A stretch of DNA of 7,062 bases from Bacilli bacterium (lineage in GTDB: Bacteria; Bacillota_I; Bacilli_A; ML615J-28; CAG-313): assembly GCA_900770645.1 (NCBI GenBank), contig CAAGKY010000074.1, positions 1 through 7,062 on the forward strand. The letters run 5' to 3'. How positions within the stretch are numbered: position 1 is the first letter of the stretch; each line of letters begins with the position of its first letter. Under the pieces are notes generated by a model, which saw only the letters and a list, made by a program, of their open reading frames with translations, had not been told where the DNA came from and ran no database searches. The position numbers and the translations under genes are program-made. Positions 1 through 5,479 of the stretch are shown here, one piece after another.

Positions 1-799
1 GATGTTTTTCGGCAAGTGGAACACTAATAAATACAAACATAAGGGTATTAAGTAATGGACCTAAGAATAAAACCCACATATTATCATTGAGTGATAACAT
101 AATTAAGTAAATAGCCCACCAAAATAGTATTTCCCCAAAATAGTTTGGATGACGACTTCTTTTCCACAAACCTACATTAATTATTTCATTATTCTTTCTC
201 GTTTTTAAAAACTTATGCATTTGTCTATCCGCAATACTTTCAATTACAATCGCAAACAATGCTACCACAATCACAATAATTGTTGATAAATTTAATTCAG
301 CAGTTTCACAAGTTTCTAAATATTTAAAAACTGGTAACATGACCATATAAACAATCAACGTAGGGAATAAATGAATTCCAAAGAAATTAACTAATGGCCA
401 CATTCTTGGAAACTTATTTTTGTAATGTTCATAACGCCAATCTTGTTTATCTAATCCTTTAAAGGTATTAAAGAAATTAATAGTTAATCTTAATCCCCAA
501 ATACATAATAAACCAATCATAATATAACTCATACCATGGAAACCGCATAACACATAGCTTGCATATATACTAAGCACAATTGGTATTACACTCCAATAAG
601 GATCGTAAATAGATGAGTTTTTAAAGATTGTACTAAATATAAAAATAACAATTGTCATAGCAACATCTATAATTAATAGTTTTAATAATAACAATTCATT
701 AGAAAAATTAATTCTATAATGTAAAACAGCTCCGATACCAAATGCTATAATATATGATGCTATAATAACTAAAATACCTAATACTTTACTTTTTTTCAT
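1..799 (-). CDS. DUF1295 / steroid 5-alpha-reductase-like integral membrane protein (3' end cut off by window edge)
   Basis: An open frame runs on the minus strand from ATG at 799 to the left edge without a stop, giving 266 residues; the C-terminus lies outside the window. I see about seven or eight hydrophobic segments (roughly residues 5-27, 37-57, 68-86, 88-106, 135-158, 175-192, 222-240 and 244-262). Two motifs place it in the DUF1295/3-oxo-5-alpha-steroid 4-dehydrogenase C-terminal family: DWRYE at 120-124 and RSRHPNYFGE at 214-223. The end (GPLL...VPLAEKH) matches the usual family C-terminus, so probably only a few dozen residues are missing. Family members are membrane proteins, some of which reduce enone double bonds with NAD(P)H; bacterial members are mostly uncharacterised, so no substrate can be named. 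A purine-rich AAAGAG sits just upstream of the start. It has its own promoter, downstream of the spoIIID terminator. Confidence 0.85.
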   Translation of the reverse strand, partial: MKKSKVLGILVIIASYIIAFGIGAVLHYRINFSNELLLLKLLIIDVAMTIVIFIFSTIFKNSSIYDPYWSVIPIVLSIYASYVLCGFHGMSYIMIGLLCIWGLRLTINFFNTFKGLDKQDWRYEHYKNKFPRMWPLVNFFGIHLFPTLIVYMVMLPVFKYLETCETAELNLSTIIVIVVALFAIVIESIADRQMHKFLKTRKNNEIINVGLWKRSRHPNYFGEILFWWAIYLIMLSLNDNMWVLFLGPLLNTLMFVFISVPLAEKH

Positions 800-824
800 A
801 ATAATCGACTCTTTTCTTATAATT

Positions 825-853
825 ATTATACATTATTTTATCAAAAATACCAA
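825..853 (-). promoter_or_regulatory. Sigma-A-like promoter for the DUF1295 membrane protein
   Basis: Read on the minus strand, a -35-like TTGGTA (853-848) is followed after 17 bases by a perfect -10 TATAAT (830-825). Transcription would start near 818, leaving a leader of about 20 bases before the ATG at 799. The -35 overlaps the T-tract of the spoIIID terminator, so the two genes are packed together but probably transcribed separately. Seen in sequence; activity is inferred. Confidence 0.6.
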
Positions 854-882
854 ATAAAAAGACTATCAATATTGTGATAGTC
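852..882 (-). terminator. Rho-independent terminator of spoIIID, overlapping its stop codon
   Basis: On the minus strand an 8-bp perfect stem (GACTATCA at 882-875 paired with TGATAGTC at 868-861) with a six-base loop is followed directly by TTTTTATTT (860-852). The spoIIID stop codon TGA (868-866) and its last codons are part of the stem. Confidence 0.8.
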
Positions 883-1126
883 TATTCTCATATTTTAATT
901 TTGTACTATTTCCCCCACGCAAGTGTTTCTCTTGTTTATTTATTTCAAATATTTTTTGTACTTCTACATATAAATTATAATCTATATCTTTGAGTCTTTC
1001 CGATAAATCTTTATGCACCGTACTTTTAGAACAACCAATTCTTCTCGCAACTTGTCGAACATTACTTTTTTCAAATATTAATAATTTTGCGGATTGAATA
1101 ACTCTTTCTTCAATTAAGTCATCCAT
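866..1126 (-). CDS. spoIIID: Sporulation transcriptional regulator SpoIIID
   Basis: This 86-residue DNA-binding protein closely resembles Bacillus SpoIIID, which acts in the mother cell after sigma-E, switching genes on and off before sigma-K. The start MDDLIEERVI parallels the known MHDYIKERTI. A helix-turn-helix spans about residues 22-41, containing GCSKSTVHKDLSERL, the family's most conserved stretch. The basic C-terminal element HLRGG (68-72) followed by TKLKY is also kept. I chose ATG at 1126 because AGGTGA lies five bases upstream and the family N-terminus aligns there. An in-frame GTG at 1135 and ATG at 1132 would add three residues but overlap the ribosome binding site. The length is normal for the family. 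In well-studied Bacillus species the gene lies near mbl; here its divergent neighbour is the tRNA-modification pair mnmL-mnmM, so the context is not classical. It implies a sporulation programme or a relic of one. Confidence 0.95.
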   Translation of the reverse strand: MDDLIEERVIQSAKLLIFEKSNVRQVARRIGCSKSTVHKDLSERLKDIDYNLYVEVQKIFEINKQEKHLRGGNSTKLKYENRLSQY

Positions 1127-1131
1127 ATTCA

Positions 1132-1137
1132 TCACCT
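1132..1137 (-). promoter_or_regulatory. Ribosome binding site deciding the spoIIID start
   Basis: AGGTGA on the minus strand stands five bases before ATG at 1126. It overlaps the alternative GTG (1135) and ATG (1132) codons, which argues against those longer starts. Confidence 0.75.
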
Positions 1138-1142
1138 AATAC

Positions 1143-1170
1143 ATTATATAAATAAAATGTTAAATTATGA
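1143..1170 (-). promoter_or_regulatory. Candidate spoIIID promoter (sigma-E-like or sigma-A -10)
   Basis: On the minus strand TATATAAT (1150-1143) contains a perfect TATAAT. Upstream, TCATAAT (1170-1164) differs by one base from the sigma-E -35 consensus KMATATT as I recall it. The spacer is 13 bases, one shorter than usual, and the -10 matches CATACAHT only partly. No good sigma-A -35 is present. The -10 lies close to the gene, so the leader would be only about 10 bases, just enough for the AGGTGA. Sigma-E control would fit the known regulation of spoIIID, but the match is tentative. Confidence 0.35.
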
Positions 1171-1197
1171 TACTTTCTTATCAATTTATGATAAAAT
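1165..1197 (+). promoter_or_regulatory. Candidate mnmLM promoter with repeated TGATA boxes
   Basis: The plus strand has an extended -10-like TGATAAAAT (1189-1197), with no convincing -35. Overlapping it are three alternating half-sites: TGATA (1168-1172), TATCA (1179-1183) and TGATA (1189-1193). The last two form the inverted repeat TTATCA-N5-TGATAA (1178-1194). TTATGATA also occurs twice (1165-1172 and 1186-1193), 21 bases apart. The arrangement could be an operator in the shared divergent region, but the AT-rich background makes chance possible. Confidence 0.3.
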
Positions 1198-1215
1198 ATA
1201 AATGAGGTAAAAATT

Positions 1216-2145
1216 ATGTTAATGAACGATGAAAAACACTATGTAACATTAAATAATTATTTAAGAAATCGTTTTGGAACTAAAGTATTCAGAATATCTT
1301 TAAATGCTGGATTATCTTGTCCTAATCGTGATAAATCACCAAATAATATTGGTTGTTTATATTGTTCTAGTAACTTAAGCGGCGATTTTGCGGGAAAAAA
1401 GGAAGATAGTTTTAAAAATCAATTTGCATCTATTAAAAAGGTAATGGAAAACAAATGGCATGATGGTTTATATATAGCATACCTACAAGCAGGTTCTAAT
1501 ACTTATGCTAGCATAGAAACATTAAAAGAAATATATAATGAAGTAATTAGTTTAGATAATAAAATTGTTGTTTTAAGTATTGCTACTAGACCTGATTGTA
1601 TCAATGAAGAAATTGTTGTTTTATTAAACGAAATATCACAAAAAATTGAAGTATGGATAGAACTAGGTTTCCAAACCGCTAGCGATGAAATCAAAGATAA
1701 ATTAAATATTGGATACCACAATAGTGATTTCGAATATTCTATGAAGCTATTAAATGATAACAATATACCAGTAATTGTTCACATTATAAATGGATTACCT
1801 GGCGATAATGAAGATAGTATGATAAATACCGTTAAATACTTAAATCAATTTAATATTAGCGGAATAAAAATTCACATGTTACATGTTTTAAAAGATACAC
1901 CACTTGGAGATATTTATCTGAATAAGCCATTTAAAATTTTATCTAAAGATGAATTTATCGATATTAGTGTAAAACAATTGCGATTATTAAATCCTAATAT
2001 TGTTGTTCATCGAATAACTGGTGATCCCGATAAAGAAAGCCTAATCGAGCCAACTTGGGTCTTAAAAAAATTCGTAGTACTAAATGATATAGATAAATTA
2101 ATGCGTAAAGAAAACTATTATCAAGGTGACTTATGGGAAGAATAA
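1216..2145 (+). CDS. mnmL: Radical SAM protein MnmL (YtqA/YhcC family), tRNA mnm5s2U synthesis
   Basis: This 309-residue protein belongs to the YtqA (TIGR01212) radical SAM family. The Fe-S cluster cysteines are Cys35, Cys47 and Cys50 (C-x11-C-x2-C, within SCPNRD...GCLYCSS), followed by the family-typical SGDFAG. Further family features are YLQAGSNTYAS, a WIELGFQTASDE stretch and HIINGLPGD. MnmL has been assigned genetically to conversion of cmnm5s2U toward nm5s2U at the wobble base of certain tRNAs in Bacillus and Streptococcus, where MnmC is absent; its chemistry is not fully settled. The ATG at 1216 has TGAGGT seven bases upstream. A second in-frame ATG at 1222 is possible but less well placed. 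Length is normal. The gene overlaps mnmM by 13 bases, the conserved order for this pair. Family assignment is very firm; the role is taken from studied relatives. Confidence 0.93.
   Translation: MLMNDEKHYVTLNNYLRNRFGTKVFRISLNAGLSCPNRDKSPNNIGCLYCSSNLSGDFAGKKEDSFKNQFASIKKVMENKWHDGLYIAYLQAGSNTYASIETLKEIYNEVISLDNKIVVLSIATRPDCINEEIVVLLNEISQKIEVWIELGFQTASDEIKDKLNIGYHNSDFEYSMKLLNDNNIPVIVHIINGLPGDNEDSMINTVKYLNQFNISGIKIHMLHVLKDTPLGDIYLNKPFKILSKDEFIDISVKQLRLLNPNIVVHRITGDPDKESLIEPTWVLKKFVVLNDIDKLMRKENYYQGDLWEE
2123..2129 (+). promoter_or_regulatory. mnmM ribosome binding site inside mnmL
   Basis: AAGGTGA lies in the last codons of mnmL, three bases before the mnmM ATG at 2133. Because mnmL ends at 2145, ribosomes finishing mnmL pass over this site, so translation of the two genes is probably coupled. 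Confidence 0.7.
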
Positions 2146-2669
2146 CTGACATATCACATCTATTGTTATCTAAACATATAAAATCCGGTGATATTGTAAT
2201 TGATGCCACTTGTGGAAATGGGCATGATACACTTTTTCTAGCAACTCAAATAGGACCTACCGGAATAGTGCATGCTTATGATGTTCAGGAACAAGCAATA
2301 ATAAACACAAAAAATCTCACAAAAGATTTTAACAATATCATTTTTCATTTAGAATCACACGAAAACATTAATGATAAAAATATTAAAGCGGTAGTTTTTA
2401 ATTTAGGGTATTTACCAACATGTGATAAAAACATTACTACTACTTGTGAATCTACCAAGAATATTATTACTAAACTTATCAATAGTTATGATGTTAACCC
2501 TAATATGCTTATCCTAATAGTCGTATATCCAGGACATTTAGAAGGAAGTAAAGAAAGTAAATGGTTAGATGATTATGTTACTAAATTAGATACTTCTTTT
2601 ATGTGTTGTAAATATCAACCAATAAATCAACATAATTCGCCCTATATATTAACAATCGAAAAAAAATAA
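2133..2669 (+). CDS. mnmM: tRNA nm5s2U methyltransferase MnmM (YtqB)
   Basis: This 178-residue class I SAM-dependent methyltransferase belongs to the YtqB/PF06962 family. The SAM-binding motif I is DATCGNGHDT (24-33), and an acidic residue closing strand 2 is Asp50 in AYDVQ. The family signature FNLGYLP (89-95) is followed by DKNITT (98-103), and VVYPGH (130-135) replaces the more common VVYHGH. In Bacillus subtilis MnmM methylates nm5s2U to mnm5s2U at the wobble position of tRNAs for Glu, Gln and Lys, directly after the step attributed to MnmL. It starts inside the 3' end of mnmL with AAGGTGA just upstream. At 178 residues it is slightly shorter than the Bacillus protein but lacks no visible motif. 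It ends in the shared terminator facing the patatin-like gene. Confidence 0.92.
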   Translation: MGRITDISHLLLSKHIKSGDIVIDATCGNGHDTLFLATQIGPTGIVHAYDVQEQAIINTKNLTKDFNNIIFHLESHENINDKNIKAVVFNLGYLPTCDKNITTTCESTKNIITKLINSYDVNPNMLILIVVYPGHLEGSKESKWLDDYVTKLDTSFMCCKYQPINQHNSPYILTIEKK

Positions 2670-2691
2670 AGGAAGTCATTCCTTTATTTTT
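2662..2691. terminator. Bidirectional terminator between mnmM and the patatin-like gene
   Basis: A 13-bp perfect stem (2662-2674 with 2679-2691) has a GGAA/TTCC core and a GTCA loop. A-rich and T-rich flanks supply a T-tract in both directions. The TAA stop of mnmM (2667-2669) lies in the left arm, and the TAA of the convergent gene (2692-2690) touches the right arm, so one hairpin ends both transcripts. Confidence 0.88.
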
Positions 2692-3493
2692 ATTTTGTAA
2701 ACTCTCTTTTTAAATATCCTAAATTGTCTAATAATATCGAATGAGCTTCTTGATAACCTTTTTTGATTAAATAATTTATTTTATCTATCCTAAAATCTAA
2801 AACACCATCTCGAAAATTACCAATAAAACTTTTAGGATATATTTCAATAAATTCCGCATCAGGATAAAAACGATAATCAATGTGTTTATTCTCGTCTAAA
2901 TATACAACAATAATAATATTATATCCATTTTCGTATAGTGGTCTAATAGGAGTATTATCACTCAAACCACCATCGTAATATGTTTTTCCATTCATCTTAA
3001 CTTTTTTAAAAATTAAAGGAATTGATGCAGATGCTTTTAAAATATTTTTAATTTCATCCTGAGAATATTTACTTAGCAAAAATGTTTCAGCTTGACTATT
3101 ATGATAGTTATGACATGTTACATAACATTTACAATTACTATTTTTTAATTTATTAACATTAACTATGCTATCTAGTAAATTATCTATTTTTTTTGATGAT
3201 AGAAAAATATTGTTTTTTAAATTATTAATCGCTGATAAATTTTTATATCCTATTAATTTAGACATTTTAGTATCCGGATTAGTTTCAAGTGCTGATGAAT
3301 ACCAAAGTTGATAACTTTTCTCATACTCTTTGACAGCAAACATATATCCAGTTATTGCGCCTATTGATGAGCCTGATACACCACTAATAATATTTTCTAA
3401 TCCTAATTCTCTAATTGCTTTCCATACTCCTAAGTGATAAGCACCTTTTGCGCCACCACCACTAAAAACTAATCCTACTTTTATTTTCCTCAT
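2690..3493 (-). CDS. Patatin-like phospholipase family protein
   Basis: This 267-residue protein has all the hallmarks of a bacterial patatin-like acyl hydrolase with a Ser-Asp dyad. The oxyanion-hole glycines are in SGGGAKGAY (11-19), the nucleophile elbow is GSSIG (41-45) with Ser43, and the catalytic Asp174 is in YYDGGLSDNTP. A conserved KASASIPLIF (153-162) precedes the Asp. Such enzymes (PF01734, RssA/YlbK-like) hydrolyse lipid esters; the substrate here is unknown. No signal peptide or clear membrane segment is visible, so it is probably cytoplasmic or membrane-associated. The start is fixed: in-frame TAA and TGA codons stand immediately before AGT-ATG, and the GGGAKG motif lies too near the N-terminus for a later start. 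There is no good Shine-Dalgarno sequence, unlike the other genes here. It converges on mnmM and follows the terminator of the sugar operon. Confidence 0.92.
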   Translation of the reverse strand: MRKIKVGLVFSGGGAKGAYHLGVWKAIRELGLENIISGVSGSSIGAITGYMFAVKEYEKSYQLWYSSALETNPDTKMSKLIGYKNLSAINNLKNNIFLSSKKIDNLLDSIVNVNKLKNSNCKCYVTCHNYHNSQAETFLLSKYSQDEIKNILKASASIPLIFKKVKMNGKTYYDGGLSDNTPIRPLYENGYNIIIVVYLDENKHIDYRFYPDAEFIEIYPKSFIGNFRDGVLDFRIDKINYLIKKGYQEAHSILLDNLGYLKREFTK

Positions 3494-3498
3494 ACTTC

Positions 3499-3504
3499 AT
3501 TATA
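3499..3504 (-). promoter_or_regulatory. -10 box immediately before the patatin-like gene
   Basis: A perfect TATAAT on the minus strand ends six bases before the A of the start codon at 3493, so transcription could begin at or next to the start codon. No good -35 is found 16-18 bases upstream (AGCATA-like only). A 10-bp perfect palindrome, TACTATAGTA (3527-3536), lies near the -35 region and could be an operator. Confidence 0.4.
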
Positions 3505-3535
3505 TAAATTACAAACTTTTTTATGCTACTATAGT

Positions 3536-3566
3536 AAAAATATCCCCAAAATTTGGGGATATTTTT
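3536..3566 (-). terminator. Rho-independent terminator of the amylase/ABC ATPase operon
   Basis: A 12-bp perfect stem (3536-3547 with 3555-3566) has a CCCC/GGGG core and a seven-base AT loop. On the minus strand it is followed by TTTTTACT. It begins three bases after the ATPase stop codon (TAA, 3571-3569) and is the most GC-rich hairpin of the window. Confidence 0.9.
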
Positions 3567-3568
3567 TA

Positions 3569-5458
3569 TTAAACGATGATAATATTAATGGCTTTGTCTT
3601 TGATAGTGATTTTATCTACATCAATATCAATCATTACTTTATCATTAACTTCGCCATCATATTGAGCTAATACAACACCAGATTCAACATCTATTTTGGC
3701 ATATTTTTTTGAACCATAATCTAATATTTCTTTTACTATACCTACTAAACGATGATTTGCTAATTCTTCTTCATATAATCTAACACTTAGATCATCTGTA
3801 TTAAATTCATATAATAAATCTGTATTAAAGATTTTTGTCCCTTTACATGCAAAAAGTTTTTCACAAATACGAACTGATGGAACAAGTTTTGTAGAACCTG
3901 TTTGCATATAGAAATCATATTCTTTTTGTTTATTTTTAACTTTAATGAAGTTACCTGGTAATTCATTAATCATAGTCAATGGTTGAATATTACATTCTTC
4001 AATTGCAATCTTGCATAAGTCAATATCGAAATTAACTTTATCACCAATTTTATATTTTGGTGTTCCTTCTTCGATACTAAATAATGTTAATTCTCCAACC
4101 TTTAAGAAATATAAAGTTTTGTTTTCAATTTCTTGAATCCATTCAACTTCTGCATTACCTCTACCATTACCAAGAGTTAAGGCTTCTATTGGCATTGTCA
4201 TTTCGACATCAGAAATATCTTCATGTTTGATAGCATCTGGTAAATCAAATAGTTGATTTTGGAAACTAATTTTACCATCAGCAATATCACATTTAATGAT
4301 ATTTTCTTGTGGAATTCTTCTTCTAATACTGCGTTCTGTTTCTTTATCAAATACATGGAATTTACGTTTTGAAATTTCAATATCGATAATATCTCCACGT
4401 TTTAAGAATACATCTGGGTCAGCTTTTAAAGTAACTGCACCAAGTGTTGCATCTGGAGTATCTAAGTTAAGATTTGCGTACACAATTGTTTCTCCACCTA
4501 ATACTTCTACCACACTAACAACAGCTTTAGCAGGTGCCCATAATCCATCATCGATGAATTTGTCACTTCTTACTCTTATCGCATCAGGTCTTAAACCTAA
4601 TACAACTTTAGCTTTATTATCCATATATTTTAGAGGTATTTTATCAGCTATTTTATAAGGAACTTCCACTCTTGTTCCACAATCTAAATTGAAATAAATA
4701 TTATCATTTACCTTTTCAATTGTAGAATCAAAGAAATTCATTTGTGGAGTTCCAATGAATCCCGCAACAAACATATTATCTGGGTATTTATATAAATTGA
4801 CAGGTGTATCAATTTGTTGTACATAACCATCTTTCATAACAACAATTCTTGTTCCCATTGTCATAGCTTCTACTTGGTCATGAGTAACATAAATAAATGT
4901 TGTTTCAAGACGTTCATGTAATCTTGAAATTTCTGCTCTCATCGCAGTTCTAAGTTTAGCGTCTAGATTTGAAAGAGGTTCATCAAGTAAGAATACTTTA
5001 GGGTTACGAACAATCGCACGACCAAGGGCAACACGTTGACGTTGACCACCTGATAATGCTTTAGGTTTTCTATCTAAATATTCAGTAATCCCTAAAATTT
5101 CTGCTGCTTCTGTTACTTTTTCATATATTTCTTTATCTGGAACATGAGCTGTTCTTAAAGAGAATGCCATATTTTCATAAACACTCATATGTGGATATAA
5201 CGCATAGTTTTGGAATACCATCGCAATATTACGATCTTTAGGTTCATAATCATTAACAATCTCATCATCAATTCTTAATTCCCCTGCAGTTATATCTTCT
5301 AAACCTGCTATCATTCTTAAGGTAGTTGATTTACCACATCCAGATGGTCCAACAAAAACAATGAACTCTTTGTCATTGATATCCATGCAGAAATCATTAA
5401 CAGCTTTAACTTTACCATCGTATACTTTAAAAATATGTTTAAGTGATAAACTTGCCAT
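3569..5458 (-). CDS. ABC sugar-transporter ATPase (MsmX/UgpC/MalK type) with long extra C-terminal region
   Basis: The 629-residue protein energises uptake of oligosaccharides or related solutes. The nucleotide-binding domain (about 1-235) is complete: Walker A GPSGCGKST (37-45), Q-loop Gln83, signature LSGGQ (135-139), Walker B VFLLDE (155-160), D-loop SNLD (163-166) and switch His193. A MalK-like regulatory domain follows (about 236-380), with GTPQMNFF, GLRPDAI (288-294) and a closing GD...FHVFDKET. Family members usually stop near 360-380 residues. Here about 250 more follow, resembling two further degenerate copies of the regulatory domain (about 381-495 and 496-629). The frame is uninterrupted, so this is not a read-through artefact. 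AAGGAG lies eight bases before the ATG. The gene follows the amylase after 21 bases and is the last of its operon. Permeases are not in view, so the exact substrate is uncertain; with the amylase beside it, maltodextrins are likely. Confidence 0.93.
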   Translation of the reverse strand: MASLSLKHIFKVYDGKVKAVNDFCMDINDKEFIVFVGPSGCGKSTTLRMIAGLEDITAGELRIDDEIVNDYEPKDRNIAMVFQNYALYPHMSVYENMAFSLRTAHVPDKEIYEKVTEAAEILGITEYLDRKPKALSGGQRQRVALGRAIVRNPKVFLLDEPLSNLDAKLRTAMRAEISRLHERLETTFIYVTHDQVEAMTMGTRIVVMKDGYVQQIDTPVNLYKYPDNMFVAGFIGTPQMNFFDSTIEKVNDNIYFNLDCGTRVEVPYKIADKIPLKYMDNKAKVVLGLRPDAIRVRSDKFIDDGLWAPAKAVVSVVEVLGGETIVYANLNLDTPDATLGAVTLKADPDVFLKRGDIIDIEISKRKFHVFDKETERSIRRRIPQENIIKCDIADGKISFQNQLFDLPDAIKHEDISDVEMTMPIEALTLGNGRGNAEVEWIQEIENKTLYFLKVGELTLFSIEEGTPKYKIGDKVNFDIDLCKIAIEECNIQPLTMINELPGNFIKVKNKQKEYDFYMQTGSTKLVPSVRICEKLFACKGTKIFNTDLLYEFNTDDLSVRLYEEELANHRLVGIVKEILDYGSKKYAKIDVESGVVLAQYDGEVNDKVMIDIDVDKITIKDKAINIIIV

Positions 5459-5479
5459 AATTTTTTCTCCTTAAATTTA

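Noticed and set aside
1127..1135. Longer spoIIID start at GTG 1135 or ATG 1132
   Set aside because: These codons fall in the AGGTGA ribosome site, and the family N-terminus aligns with the ATG at 1126.
1127..1215. Riboswitch or structured leader upstream of mnmL
   Set aside because: Only 89 bases separate the divergent genes, with AT-rich promoter-like sequence and no GC-containing stems or terminator-antiterminator pair.
1503..2209. Minus-strand open frames at 1503-1763 and 1994-2209
   Set aside because: They are antisense to mnmL and mnmM, show no family resemblance and have no convincing start signals.
3569..4320. ATPase C-terminal extension as a frameshift fusion with a second gene
   Set aside because: The frame is continuous, with no internal ribosome site or alternative domain start, and the extension resembles the preceding regulatory domain.
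4198..4658. Open frames on both strands (plus 4296-4658, minus 4198-4398) inside the ATPase gene
   Set aside because: They lie wholly within a well-supported gene, lack ribosome binding sites and give low-complexity translations without recognisable domains.
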